From the NCBI GenBank assembly GCA_903828675.1, contig CAIKND010000167.1:22303-86302 (forward strand): a stretch of 64,000 nt of DNA. The letters are read 5' to 3'. Positions 16,479-25,845 of this stretch are shown in pieces. The translations under genes were made by a program, and so were the position numbers. The notes below the pieces were generated by a model, which was not told the DNA's origin, ran no database searches, and worked only from the letters and a program-made list of their open reading frames with translations. The stretch's first letter is position 1; every line of letters begins with the position of its first letter. The DNA comes from an uncultured Acidobacteriaceae bacterium (GTDB lineage: Bacteria; Acidobacteriota; Terriglobia; Terriglobales; Acidobacteriaceae).

Positions 16479-19328
16479 TCAACCCGTATTTCTCAGCCCC
16501 GCCGAAATTCCGCTGATCGTCGCCGCGATAGCGCGGTTCACCTCCAGCGTATCCTCGCCCCCGCGCTTCCGCCGCAGCATATCCACCTGGATCAGGTGCA
16601 TCGGGTCCACATATGGATTGCGTAGCTTGATCGAGTGAGCCAGCACCTGGTTCGTCTCCAGCAATTCCGTCTGGCACAGAACCGCCAGAACCGCGCTCAC
16701 CGTGCGATGAAACTCCGTCTCAAACATGTCGTAAATGCGCTCGCGCAGCAGCCGGTCTTCTACCAGCGAGGCGTAGATCCGCGCCGTTGCCAAGTCCACC
16801 TTGCCCAGAGCCATCTCAACATTGCGCAGCAAATCGATAAACAGCGGAAACTCACGCGCCATCTGCTGCAGCAGTTCCAGCGCTCCCGGCTTGCTAAGAT
16901 ACTGCTCCAACGCAAATCCCACGCCAAACCACGCCGGAACCAGCAGCCGCGACTGCGTCCAGCCGAATACCCAGGGGATCGCGCGCAAATCCGTCAGCCG
17001 CGTAGATAGATTGCGTCTCGATGGCCGCGAGCCGATCTTCGCGTTCTCCAGTTCGCCCACCGGTGTGGACTGCTCAAAGTAAGTCACCACGCCAATGTCT
17101 TCGAGAATGTGCTGCCTGTAAAAATCGTAAGAAATGTTCGACAACTCGTTAAGCGCGGCCTCCCACTCCGGCTTCAGCACACCCGTAAAGTGCCCCTCCG
17201 GATCCCGCGCATTCGGCCGCGCCAACGCATCCAGCGAGGCGGCGATCATCAGTTCCAGGTTGCGTTCCGCTAGCACTTCATCGGCATATTTAAAGTTCAG
17301 CACTTCGCCCTGTTCGGTAATCCGTAACTGCCCTTCAAAGGAATCCATCGGCTGCGCAAAGATGGCGCGATGCGTCGGTCCGCCGCCACGGCCCACCGTC
17401 CCGCCGCGCCCGTGAAACAGCCGCAGCTTCACCCCAGCCTCCCGTGCCACCACGTGCAAATCGCGATGCGCGCGGAAGATCTCCCAGGTCGAAGTCAGCA
17501 TCCCCCCGTCCTTGTTTGAATCCGAGTAGCCCAGCATCACTTCCTGCCAGTTATCCCAGGTCGCCATCAACCTGCGATAGTCCGGCCGGCTCCACAGTTC
17601 CTTACACACCGCCGGAGCGTTGCGCAGATCGTCGACAGACTCAAACAGCGGCACCGGCATCAGTCCCGGATTGCGCCCCGCTCCTTCCACCTTCACGCCG
17701 CCCAGCCGCGCCAGCCGCACCACCGCCAGCACATCGTCCACCGTGGACGCGCCCGAGATCACAAACTGCCGAATCGCCTCAGGCGAGCAGCCTTCCTTGA
17801 TCTCGGCCACCACGCGAAACGTGTCCAGCACCCCCGACGTTTCCGCCGAAAGCCCGCTCGGCAGCGAGGCCGCCATCGTGTCGGCAATCGCCTCCTGCAG
17901 CGCCGTTGCCAACACCCGCGCATGTTGCCGAATATCCAGCGTGTGCAGATGCAGCCCAAAAGTGCGCACCTGCAAAATCAGCGGATCGATCAGCGTGCGC
18001 GCAATGCGGATTCCTTCGTGCGCCGCCAGCGATGCGCGCAGCGTCTCCAGATCGTCCAGAAAATCTTCCACCGAGCAGTATGCCGGCAGCACCTTCGCCA
18101 GTTTGTCCTGCGAACGTGACAGCGTGTACGGCGTCACCGGCATCGCCGCGCCCGCCGGTACAGCGTGCTCGCCTGCGTGTTCCAGAGTCCGCTGAATGCG
18201 CGCCTTCAAGCAGATCACGAAGCGCCGGTAGTATTCGAACTCGTACTGCTGGCCAAAAACCTGCGCTTCCGGCGTATGCACCTGCGCAACGTAAGCCTGC
18301 AGCCGCTCCATCAGCTCGCTGCTCACCGGCCTCTGCTGCGCGCTCGTGGTCAGCAGGTCGATAATCTCGTCCAGTTGCCGCTGGTAATAAAGCATCAGGT
18401 GCCCGCGCGCCAGTTGGATTGCGTCCCTCGTCACGTCCGGCGTCACAAAAGGATTTCCGTCGCGGTCGCCGCCAATCCATGAGCCGAAACACAGCACCTG
18501 CGGCAGCGCGTGTGCCTCAATCTCCAGCCCGTAGGATGCCCGCAGAGCCTCAGAAATCTCGCGGTAAAGCCCCGGCAGCGTCTCAAAGATGGACACGTCA
18601 TAGTAATCCAGCCCCATCTTGATCTCGTCGTAGACCGTCGGCCTGCGCGAACGCACCTCGTCGGTCTGCCACAGGCTCGTAATCTCCGCCAGCACCAGTT
18701 GTTCCAGCCGCGCCAGATCCTGTTCAGGCACGGGAATGCGGTCCAGCGTCGCCAGAAATTCTCCAATGCGCCGCCGCTTGAACATCACCGAGCGCCGCGC
18801 CACCTCCGTCGGATGCGCCGTAAACACCGGGGTGATGAGTACTTTCTTCAGCCAGTCCAGAGCCTCGTCCGCGCCAATGCCCACCCGCCGCATCTCGCAC
18901 AAGGTTCCGGCCAGCGACCCGCGCTGCCGCCCTGCATCCCCGCTCAGCCGCAATGCGATACGCCGCCGCTTGCGATGGTTGGTCTCCGCCAGGTTAATCA
19001 GCTCAAAGTAGAAAGCGAATGCGCGTGTCAGCAGCACGGCGCGTTCCACCGGAAGCGAGTGGATCAGCGCCAGCGCGCCAGCCCCCTGACGGTTCGCCTC
19101 TTCGTCCTTGCCGTGGGCCTCCGCGTCGCGCCGCCGGATCGTGCCCTGCCGCAGCGCTTCCACGTGGACAAACAGCTCTTCGCCGGCCTGCTCGCGCAGC
19201 ACCTCGCCGAGCAACATCCCCAGCGAACGCACATCGCGCCGCAAAGGAGCTTCTTTCAGGTCGCCGGATTGCGCTTCCAACTCCGCCAGCCGCTGCGGCC
19301 AACTCTCGGGATTCCACAATAGAGCCAT
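16479..19328 (-). CDS. ppc: Phosphoenolpyruvate carboxylase
   Basis: This protein of about 949 residues carboxylates PEP with bicarbonate to oxaloacetate, refilling the TCA cycle. Diagnostic segments are present: the catalytic histidine in VFTAHPTEVARRSV (about residue 170), SWIGGDRDGNPFVT (about 290), GYSDSNKDGGMLTS (about 605), FHGRGGTVGRGGGP (about 645) and the C-terminal RNTG. I use the ATG at 19328; an in-frame GTG at 19346 would add six residues and has AGGCGG too close for ideal spacing. The gene stands alone between cysK and the ABC-F gene. With the malic enzyme at 59713 it gives the window both directions of C3/C4 exchange. Confidence 0.97.
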   Translation of the reverse strand: MALLWNPESWPQRLAELEAQSGDLKEAPLRRDVRSLGMLLGEVLREQAGEELFVHVEALRQGTIRRRDAEAHGKDEEANRQGAGALALIHSLPVERAVLLTRAFAFYFELINLAETNHRKRRRIALRLSGDAGRQRGSLAGTLCEMRRVGIGADEALDWLKKVLITPVFTAHPTEVARRSVMFKRRRIGEFLATLDRIPVPEQDLARLEQLVLAEITSLWQTDEVRSRRPTVYDEIKMGLDYYDVSIFETLPGLYREISEALRASYGLEIEAHALPQVLCFGSWIGGDRDGNPFVTPDVTRDAIQLARGHLMLYYQRQLDEIIDLLTTSAQQRPVSSELMERLQAYVAQVHTPEAQVFGQQYEFEYYRRFVICLKARIQRTLEHAGEHAVPAGAAMPVTPYTLSRSQDKLAKVLPAYCSVEDFLDDLETLRASLAAHEGIRIARTLIDPLILQVRTFGLHLHTLDIRQHARVLATALQEAIADTMAASLPSGLSAETSGVLDTFRVVAEIKEGCSPEAIRQFVISGASTVDDVLAVVRLARLGGVKVEGAGRNPGLMPVPLFESVDDLRNAPAVCKELWSRPDYRRLMATWDNWQEVMLGYSDSNKDGGMLTSTWEIFRAHRDLHVVAREAGVKLRLFHGRGGTVGRGGGPTHRAIFAQPMDSFEGQLRITEQGEVLNFKYADEVLAERNLELMIAASLDALARPNARDPEGHFTGVLKPEWEAALNELSNISYDFYRQHILEDIGVVTYFEQSTPVGELENAKIGSRPSRRNLSTRLTDLRAIPWVFGWTQSRLLVPAWFGVGFALEQYLSKPGALELLQQMAREFPLFIDLLRNVEMALGKVDLATARIYASLVEDRLLRERIYDMFETEFHRTVSAVLAVLCQTELLETNQVLAHSIKLRNPYVDPMHLIQVDMLRRKRGGEDTLEVNRAIAATISGISAGLRNTG

Positions 19329-19435
19329 CGTGTCTAAATTATGCACGACCGCCTATAAGGATCGCCTAATAGGCCCAGCACAATGCCCCGGAACCAAACC
19401 CCGCGCACTTACACTTTCCGTTCCGATAAAGCCCC

Positions 19436-19478
19436 GTGCCCCATCCTTGCGACTTTCTTCTGTCGCAAGGGTGGGACA
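19436..19478. repeat. REP-like intergenic hairpin, copy 3
   Basis: Arms CCCATCCTTGCGAC and GTCGCAAGGGTGGG pair with one mismatch around TTTCTTCT; the outer bases GTGCC and ACA are shared with copy 2. It lies 49 bases beyond the ABC-F stop codon. Confidence 0.75.
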
Positions 19479-19527
19479 GAAAAAATCAACCCCCAGGCCT
19501 TTCCAGAAACCCTCACAGCTCGTCCGA

Positions 19528-21480
19528 TCAGGCCCCGTCCAACTGCCCCATCAACTCTTCCCACTCCGCGGTATACTCCGCCAACTGTTTCCGCAACTCC
19601 TCGGCCAGCTCCGTCAATCTCTGCGTCTCCGCAGCCGACACATACACCCCCAACTGCTCCTCGGTATGAGCAATTGAAGCCTCGATGCGTGGAACCTCTT
19701 CCTCAAGAAACGCACACCGCTCTTCCATTTGCTTCTGCTTGATGGGATTCAGCCGCCGCGGACGATCCTTGCCGGCATCGGCCTCGTCACCAGCCGCCGC
19801 GCTCTCGCTCGCAACCGCCACAGCTTCCGCCTGCCGAGCCTTTCCCGCAACCTCCGGCGCAGCCCCGCCAACTGCCTGCGCCTCCTTCCAGCGCAGATAG
19901 TCCTCGTAATTGCCCTCGTGGCTGGTAACCGTGCCGCCTTCCACCTCCAGCACCCGCGTAGCCAGCCGGTCAATGAAGTAGCGATCGTGCGAAACAAAAA
20001 CCACCGTCCCGCTGAACGCCGCCAGCGCATCCAGCAGCACGTCCTTCGCCCGCATGTCCAGATGGTTGGTGGGCTCGTCCAAAAGCAGAAAATTCGACGG
20101 CGACACCAGAATCCGCGCCAGCGCATAGCGGTTCCGTTCGCCGCCGCTCAACACGCCCAGCGGCTTGAACACATCGTCGCCGCGGAACAGAAAGCACCCC
20201 AGCAGCGAGCGCAATTCCAGTTCCGGCACCTTCATCGCGGCGCGGCTGATGTCGTCCAGCATCCGCGAGTCCCCGTCCAGCACCTTGTACTGGTCCTGCG
20301 CAAAGTATTCGCTCACCACGTTATGGCCCAGCTTCACCTGGCCGGCCGTCGGCGCTTCGTCCCCAGTCAGCAGCTTGATCAGCGTGGACTTGCCCGCGCC
20401 GTTCACGCCCACCAGCGCCACCCGGTCCCCGCGCTCAATTCCGAACCTCACCCCGCTGAACACCTGCTTGGCGCCGTAGCTTTTCGCCAGCCCTTCAGCT
20501 TCCACCACCATGCGCCCCGAGGGCGGCGGCTGCGGAAACTTGAAGTGAATCGTCGACTCCTCTTCCGGCACCTCGATGCGCTCTATCTTCTCCAGTTCCT
20601 TTATGCGCGACTGCACCTGCTTGGCCTTGGTGGCCTGTGCGCGGAACCGGTTGATGAACGACTCCAGATGTTCGATCTGGATCCGCTGGTTGCGATAGGC
20701 CGCCTGCAACTGCGCCCGCCGCTCGTCCTTTTGGCTCAAATACTTGCTGTAATTGCCCTGGTAGATCGTCAGCCGCTTGTTCCATATCTCCACCGTGCGG
20801 TCGATCGTCACGTCGAGAAAATAGCGGTCGTGCGAAATGAGAATGTAACCGAACGGATAAGTACGCAGGTAGTCTTCCAGCCAGTTGCGCGTCTCCAGAT
20901 CCAGATGATTGGTAGGCTCGTCCAGTAGCAGAAGATTCGGCTTGGCCAGCAGCAGTTTGGCCAGCGCGATCCGCATCTGCCAGCCGCCGCTGAATTCGTC
21001 CGTCAGCCGCCCCCAGTCTTCCTTCCCGAATCCCAGCCCCGTCAGCACGCCGCCTACCTGCGCGTCCAGCGCATAGCCGTCCAGCGCATGGAACCGCTCC
21101 TGCAGCATCGAGTAGCGCTCCGCCACAGCCTCGTACTCCTGCCCCGCATGGTCCAGCACCGACAGTTGCCCGCCCAGCCGCTCAATCTCCTGCTCCATGT
21201 CGCGCAGTTCGTCAAAAACCGTCAGGCATTCCTCAAAAACGGTCCGCCCGGTCAGCCGCAGTCCTTCCTGGGGCAGATAGCCGATGCTCATGCCGCGCGT
21301 CTGCTGCAAGCCGCCGTAGTCCAGCGTCTCCAGCCCGGCCAGCACCTTCATCAGCGTCGACTTGCCGGTGCCATTCGCGCCTACGAGCGCAGTCTTCTCT
21401 TTGCTTCGGATAAGCCAATTGGCCTCCAGAAACAGCACTCGCGGCCCAAACCGCTTCCCAGCATTTTGAAGTGAAAGCAT
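19528..21480 (-). CDS. ABC-F family ATPase (ribosome-associated, Uup/EttA type)
   Basis: The 650-residue soluble protein has two ABC ATPase domains and no membrane segments. It shows Walker A GANGTGKS (about 35) and GVNGAGKS (about 350), signatures FSGGWQMR and LSGGERNR, and both Walker B motifs as LLLLDEPTNHLD-type. The linker of about 80 residues between the cassettes (ABC-F P-site tRNA-interaction region) and a C-terminal acidic/basic helical coiled-coil tail (about 550-650) are visible. Such proteins act on stalled ribosomes or give antibiotic protection, not transport. The C-terminal coiled coil resembles Uup-type members; I do not assign a symbol. Confidence 0.93.
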   Translation of the reverse strand: MLSLQNAGKRFGPRVLFLEANWLIRSKEKTALVGANGTGKSTLMKVLAGLETLDYGGLQQTRGMSIGYLPQEGLRLTGRTVFEECLTVFDELRDMEQEIERLGGQLSVLDHAGQEYEAVAERYSMLQERFHALDGYALDAQVGGVLTGLGFGKEDWGRLTDEFSGGWQMRIALAKLLLAKPNLLLLDEPTNHLDLETRNWLEDYLRTYPFGYILISHDRYFLDVTIDRTVEIWNKRLTIYQGNYSKYLSQKDERRAQLQAAYRNQRIQIEHLESFINRFRAQATKAKQVQSRIKELEKIERIEVPEEESTIHFKFPQPPPSGRMVVEAEGLAKSYGAKQVFSGVRFGIERGDRVALVGVNGAGKSTLIKLLTGDEAPTAGQVKLGHNVVSEYFAQDQYKVLDGDSRMLDDISRAAMKVPELELRSLLGCFLFRGDDVFKPLGVLSGGERNRYALARILVSPSNFLLLDEPTNHLDMRAKDVLLDALAAFSGTVVFVSHDRYFIDRLATRVLEVEGGTVTSHEGNYEDYLRWKEAQAVGGAAPEVAGKARQAEAVAVASESAAAGDEADAGKDRPRRLNPIKQKQMEERCAFLEEEVPRIEASIAHTEEQLGVYVSAAETQRLTELAEELRKQLAEYTAEWEELMGQLDGA

Positions 21481-21527
21481 CTACCCCTATTTTCGCAGAG
21501 GGATGTGCGCCGGTGAAACGCCTAGCC

Positions 21528-22058
21528 CTATGGCCGAATCTCCACCGGCGTTCCCACCGGCACCAGGTTCCAAATCTCGTCGATCTCTTCGTCGGTCACG
21601 GCGATACAGCCCAATGTCCAGTCATACAGCCGGTGCCCCGCGCCCAACCAACCCTTGCCGTTAGGCAAGCCGTGAATCATGACGGCCCCACCCGGCGACA
21701 CGCCCAGTTTTGCCGCCCGCTTCCTGTCCTCCGCGTTGGGATAGGAGACGTGTAGTCCCTTGTGATAATGGCTGGCCGCTGTCCGCGAATTGATCGTGTA
21801 GTGCCCCTCAGGAGTGCGCGCATCGCCCTCCCGCTCTTTAGGCGCAAGGCCCCCCTGCCCCAGCGCCACCTTATAGGTGCGAATCACCTTGCCCCCGGCC
21901 AGCAACTCCATCACGTGATCCCTCTTCAGAATCAGAATCGAGTCGGCCTTCTGCGCCGGCCCCGGCTGCTGCGCGGGCAGCGACCAGGCAACAGCGCAAA
22001 GCAGCAGAAATAATCCCGCGCGGCCCGCGAGCGCAACCATCCTCTTGCGATTCTTCAT
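21528..22058 (-). CDS. Exported L,D-transpeptidase (YkuD family)
   Basis: The 176-residue protein has an N-terminal signal segment (about residues 10-30, ending SLPAQQ). It then shows a YkuD catalytic core with the histidine in VMIHGLPNG (about 133) and the nucleophilic cysteine in DWTLGCIAVTDEEI (about 155). Such enzymes form 3-3 peptidoglycan cross-links or attach proteins to peptidoglycan in the periplasm. No LysM or other binding domain is present. It lies 34 bases downstream of rhaM on the same strand and may share its transcript, though no functional link is obvious. Confidence 0.93.
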   Translation of the reverse strand: MKNRKRMVALAGRAGLFLLLCAVAWSLPAQQPGPAQKADSILILKRDHVMELLAGGKVIRTYKVALGQGGLAPKEREGDARTPEGHYTINSRTAASHYHKGLHVSYPNAEDRKRAAKLGVSPGGAVMIHGLPNGKGWLGAGHRLYDWTLGCIAVTDEEIDEIWNLVPVGTPVEIRP

Positions 22059-22092
22059 GAGCTCCCTTCATCCAGACGCTCACGCTCAGCCT

Positions 22093-22416
22093 TCAATCCA
22101 GATGGAAAACCTCTTCCATCTCCGCCCACCACTCGCCTTCCTTGCGCGTCGGCACAGGGCTCTGCATCGGTATCATGATCGCCCACCACTCCTGCGTCGT
22201 CTTGTCGGCAGCCATCTTTGCCATGTCCGCCGCATAGTCGTCACCATGGTATTCAAAGTAACTGAACAGCGTGTGGTCCTTCAGATAAATGGAATAGTTG
22301 CGAATATTGCACTTGCGAATCATCTCCAGCACAGCCGGCCAGACCGCAGCGTGATATTCCTTGTACTTTTCCTCTTCCTCAGGCTTGAGCCCCAGGACCA
22401 TTCCGTATCGAGTCAT
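22093..22416 (-). CDS. rhaM: L-rhamnose mutarotase
   Basis: This 107-residue protein matches the RhaM/DUF718 family throughout, including YKEYHAAVWPAVLEMI (about 20-35), the NYSIYL strand (about 41-46) and the WWAIM and WWAEMEEVFHLD C-terminal parts. It interconverts alpha and beta L-rhamnopyranose. The start is taken as the ATG at 22416, which has GGAG five bases upstream; an adjacent GTG would add one residue. No rhamnose isomerase, kinase or aldolase is nearby, but rhamnose is abundant in pectin, which fits the window's pectin theme. Confidence 0.94.
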   Translation of the reverse strand: MTRYGMVLGLKPEEEEKYKEYHAAVWPAVLEMIRKCNIRNYSIYLKDHTLFSYFEYHGDDYAADMAKMAADKTTQEWWAIMIPMQSPVPTRKEGEWWAEMEEVFHLD

Positions 22417-23001
22417 CACTACTCCTCAAAAAATGACGTATGGGCAACGGCCTCGGCGCGTTCCATATCGAGTTTGCTCGCCAATTCCACCCGTTCAACA
22501 TCATCGCGCATCGCCCTCGTTTGTGCATCCCCTACAGCCTTCGACCCACCATTTTCCTAGCTGCGCCACGCGATTTCTAATAACGCACACGAAAACAAAC
22601 GGCCAGTGCAATGTTGCGCGGACGCGAATTACAAGAGACAGTTCAGCCCGATCCGCCGGAAGCAAGCAGTTCGAGCATGAGCAAAGCAGTAGCGCTCCAT
22701 GCAGGCATCAGCCCGTCGCCCGCGCCGTGGGCGCAGTGGTCGTTAGCCCCGCGCGTCAGTGTGGGGTTGGCGATACCAAAAATTCATCCGGAGTCCCGCA
22801 GGGACGGTGCTCATGCTTGAAACGGTCTTGAAAGAAGAATGGAAGAACACAAACCGCGAGCGGCTCCTGTAAACGTCAAACTTCTCCTGCCTCCCCGCCA
22901 AAGCCGGGGGTCCTCCCAATCAAAACTGCTCACCAGGGAGTTCTGCGTCCCGGCTGCCGCTAGGTCTCACCCTTTATATTCATCATTGGAGAGCATCATC
23001 C
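22417..23001. other. Divergent 585-bp intergenic region, no gene seen
   Basis: This region separates rhaM (minus) from htpG (plus). I find no CIRCE element and no clear heat-shock promoter. A short hairpin GTCCC-GCA-GGGAC lies at 22793-22805 within an AT-flanked stretch, about 200 bases before htpG. The htpG ribosome site GGAGAG is at 22989-22994. Short frames lack support. Confidence 0.5.
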
Positions 23002-24867
23002 ATGTCGAAGCGTGAATTTCAGACCGAAGTCAGTCAATTGCTGCAACTGATCATCCATTCCCTCTATTCGCATCCGGAAATTTTCCTTCGCGAACTCATT
23101 TCCAACTCCTCCGATGCGCTCGACAAGCTGCGCCACGTCACGCTTACCGAGGATGCCTACAAGTCCCTTCCCTTCAATCCTCGTATCGATCTGGAGTTGG
23201 ATGAAGAAAAGCAGACCCTCACCATCGCCGACACCGGCATCGGCATGAATGAAGAGGATCTCGTCTCGCACCTTGGTACGATTGCGCGCTCCGGTACCAA
23301 AAATTTCCTTGCGCAACTCTCCGGCGACGCCAAGCGCGACTCCAATCTCATCGGCCAGTTCGGCGTGGGATTCTATAGCGTCTTCATGGTCGCCGACCGT
23401 GTTGAAGTCGTCTCCCGCAAGGCCGGTGAAGAGCAGGCATGGCGCTGGATCAGCGATGGCACCGCCGGCTTTGAAATCGAGCCAGCCGAGCGCCCCATCG
23501 CCGGCACCACCGTCCTCATTCATTTCAACGAAGAGGGCAAGCAGTATTCCAACAGTTGGCGCTTGCAGGAGATTGTCAAAAAGTACTCCAATCACATCGC
23601 CTTCCCCATCTTCCTCACCTACGACAAGAGCGAATGGAACGAGACCGAGAAGAAGTCGATAAAGAGCCGCGCCACGGAGCAGGTCAACGCCGCCAGCGCA
23701 CTCTGGCGTCGGCCCAAGAGTGAACTTAAGGATGAGGACTACAAGGAACTCTACAAATCCATCACCGGCGAATGGGAAGATCCCCTGTTCTGGTTCCACA
23801 CCAGGGCCGAGGGAAATCTCGAGTACACTACCCTCTTCTACGTGCCCGCCAAGGCCCCCATGGACCTCTACCAGGCCGAATACAAAGGCGGTGTCAAGCT
23901 CTACGTAAAGCGCATCTTCATCATGGACGACTCCCGCGAACTGCTGCCGCAGTATCTCCGCTTCGTTCGTGGAATCATCGACAGCGAAGACCTTCCGCTC
24001 AACGTCAGCCGCGAACTGCTGCAGCAGAACCGCGTGCTAGCGAGCATCCGCACCGCCAGCGTCAAAAAGATCCTTTCCGAGTTGAAGAACGTCGCCGCAA
24101 ATCAGCCAGAGCAATACTTGAAATTCATCACCGAGTTCAACCGCCCGCTCAAGGAAGGCCTCTACGGCGACTTCGCGAATCGCGAAACGTTGCTGGAACT
24201 CATCCGCTTCAAGTCGACCAAAGTCGACGGGCTCACCAGCCTGGCCGATGTAAAGGCCCGCATGAAGGATGGGCAAAAAAGCATCTACTACCTCACCGGC
24301 GGCGCAGAGTCGCTCCTCCGCACTTCTCCACTTCTTGAGATTTACAAGAAGAAGGAGATTGAGGTTCTCATCCTCGATGACGACATCGACGAGATCGTGT
24401 TTTCGGGCATCGAGAAATATGGAGAGACCGATCTCAAGGCCGTCAACAAGGCTGCAACCAGCGACGACCTGAAAGACGAAGCCGAGCCCGACAAGTCGGC
24501 ATCGCTCCAGCCCCTGCTCGACAAGCTGAAGGCCACTCTCGGCGACCGCGTCAAGGACGTGCGCGCCTCGGTGCGGCTCGCCGACAGCCCGTCCTGCATC
24601 GTCAGCGATGAGGAGGAGCCTTCCATGCAGATGCAGCAAATGCTGCGCGCCATGGGCCAGGCCAACATCCCCGCCCCCAAGCCAACCCTTGAAATCAATC
24701 CCGATCACGAGATTGTGAAAAAGCTGCTTGCGCGCGCCGATGACGCCGTCTCAGCCGATGCGGCGTGGCTGCTTCTCGATCAGGCGCTCCTTATGGAAGG
24801 CGTACCCCTCCAGGACCCCGCCACCTTTGTTCAACGGCTTAATCGCATCCTGAATCTCTCGATCTAA
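23002..24867 (+). CDS. htpG: Hsp90-family chaperone HtpG
   Basis: The 621-residue protein is full length for bacterial Hsp90 (E. coli about 624). The N-terminal GHKL ATPase domain shows ELISNSSDALDKLR (about 30-43), DTGIGM (about 79-84), GTIARSGTKNF and GQFGVGFYS (about 115-123). The middle domain carries the NVSRELLQQN segment (about 335-344), and the C-terminal dimerisation domain ends at residue 621. It is an ATP-driven cytosolic chaperone. It appears to be a single-gene unit, followed by a weak GC-rich hairpin near 24878-24906 (GAGCGGC/GCCGCTC) that could terminate it. Confidence 0.97.
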   Translation: MSKREFQTEVSQLLQLIIHSLYSHPEIFLRELISNSSDALDKLRHVTLTEDAYKSLPFNPRIDLELDEEKQTLTIADTGIGMNEEDLVSHLGTIARSGTKNFLAQLSGDAKRDSNLIGQFGVGFYSVFMVADRVEVVSRKAGEEQAWRWISDGTAGFEIEPAERPIAGTTVLIHFNEEGKQYSNSWRLQEIVKKYSNHIAFPIFLTYDKSEWNETEKKSIKSRATEQVNAASALWRRPKSELKDEDYKELYKSITGEWEDPLFWFHTRAEGNLEYTTLFYVPAKAPMDLYQAEYKGGVKLYVKRIFIMDDSRELLPQYLRFVRGIIDSEDLPLNVSRELLQQNRVLASIRTASVKKILSELKNVAANQPEQYLKFITEFNRPLKEGLYGDFANRETLLELIRFKSTKVDGLTSLADVKARMKDGQKSIYYLTGGAESLLRTSPLLEIYKKKEIEVLILDDDIDEIVFSGIEKYGETDLKAVNKAATSDDLKDEAEPDKSASLQPLLDKLKATLGDRVKDVRASVRLADSPSCIVSDEEEPSMQMQQMLRAMGQANIPAPKPTLEINPDHEIVKKLLARADDAVSADAAWLLLDQALLMEGVPLQDPATFVQRLNRILNLSI

Positions 24868-25059
24868 CACCCAGTCCGAGCGGCTGCACGTATCTGCGGC
24901 CGCTCTTCCTCTTGCTTCCTTTCATTACCATGTCCTGAAGGGAAGCCCATCCCCGACTTCAAATTCAACCGCTATCGGCGGACTCAGAACCCAGCTGCGT
25001 TGCCTAAAGCCCACCCGTTTTGTCTGCCGTCAACCTCATTTTCGTCCTAAACTCTCACC

Positions 25060-25500
25060 ATGGACAACGAACGCATCCGCGAAATCTGTCTTGCGCTGCC
25101 CCACGCCGCCGAAACTCTCAATTGGGGACATCACCTTGTCTACTGGGTGGGCGACCGCGAAATCGGCGGCAGGATGTTCGCCACGACCGACCTCGACGGC
25201 ACCGGCAGGGGTGTTCTCTGGTTCCATTGCGGCGCCGAGCGGTTCCACGAGTTACTTGAAAACGAGGGCATCTTAGCCGCGCCGCACCTGGCCCGGGCCC
25301 ACTGGGTTGCCGTCGAGCGCTGGGACGCCCTGCGGCCTCGCGAGATAGAGGAAGAGCTGCGCCAGGCGCACGCCCTCATCTACGAAAAGCTGCCCAGGCG
25401 AACCAAAGCCGTTCTTGCCCTGCCGCAGAAGGAGCGCGCCAAACTGATCCGGGAGCGAAAAAAGCTGCTGGCCGCGCGTGAGAAAGCAAAAGTAGTTTGA
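25060..25500 (+). CDS. MmcQ/YjbR-family protein
   Basis: This 146-residue protein matches the MmcQ/YjbR (DUF419) family. LALPHAAETLNWGHHLVYWVGDREIGGRMFA near residues 11-41 is the typical start, GILAAPHLARAHWVAVERWDAL the middle, and a helical EIEEELRQAHALIYEKLPRRTKAVL C-terminus follows. The fold resembles a CyaY-like or double-wing DNA-binding domain and its biochemical function is unknown. It stands alone between htpG and a small membrane gene. Confidence 0.85.
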   Translation: MDNERIREICLALPHAAETLNWGHHLVYWVGDREIGGRMFATTDLDGTGRGVLWFHCGAERFHELLENEGILAAPHLARAHWVAVERWDALRPREIEEELRQAHALIYEKLPRRTKAVLALPQKERAKLIRERKKLLAAREKAKVV

Positions 25501-25602
25501 TCGGGAACCGCTCCTGTGCAGCCCGCGTATCTCTTAGCAGATATTCGTGACCGCTGGCGGGCTCGCTTTCAAGAATCGCCGGCGCACCGAGGCGCTGAGA
25601 GT

Positions 25603-25794
25603 ATGGTGAAGTTTCTTCTGTGGTGCATTCTCCTGGTCATGTGCTGGCCCCTGGCGCTCCTCGCGCTGGTTCTCTATCCGCTCATCTGGCTCCTGCTACT
25701 CCCGTTCCGCCTCCTGGGAATCGCCGTTGAGGGTGTATTAGGGCTTGTGAGCGCGGTCATTACTTTGCCGTTCCGGCTTGTCCGCGCCATCTAG
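25603..25794 (+). CDS. Small two-helix membrane protein (63 residues), unknown function
   Basis: From the ATG at 25603 the peptide is almost entirely hydrophobic, with two membrane segments (about 3-40) and an amphipathic C-terminal part containing a repeated LPFRL motif (LLLPFRLLGI and ITLPFRLVRAI). The frame is open to 25516, but the upstream part is hydrophilic and the ATG marks the start of the membrane segment. I recognise no named family. The repeated LPFRL suggests paired membrane-interface helices. Confidence 0.65.
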   Translation: MVKFLLWCILLVMCWPLALLALVLYPLIWLLLLPFRLLGIAVEGVLGLVSAVITLPFRLVRAI

Positions 25795-25845
25795 CGCGCG
25801 GTCATCCTCTCGACACCGCTTCTCCAAATGCATTAGCGTGACCCT

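Noticed and set aside
18510..19322. 270-codon plus-strand frame antisense to ppc
   Set aside because: Shadow of a highly conserved gene; no recognisable domain or ribosome site.
19729..20928. Long 399-codon plus-strand frame antisense to the ABC-F gene
   Set aside because: Composition (Arg, His, Pro, Leu-rich) is typical of shadow frames in GC-rich genes; the opposite strand encodes a complete ABC-F protein.
22417..23001. CIRCE or heat-shock operator upstream of htpG
   Set aside because: I looked for TTAGCACTC-N9-GAGTGCTAA and a heat-shock promoter; neither is present.
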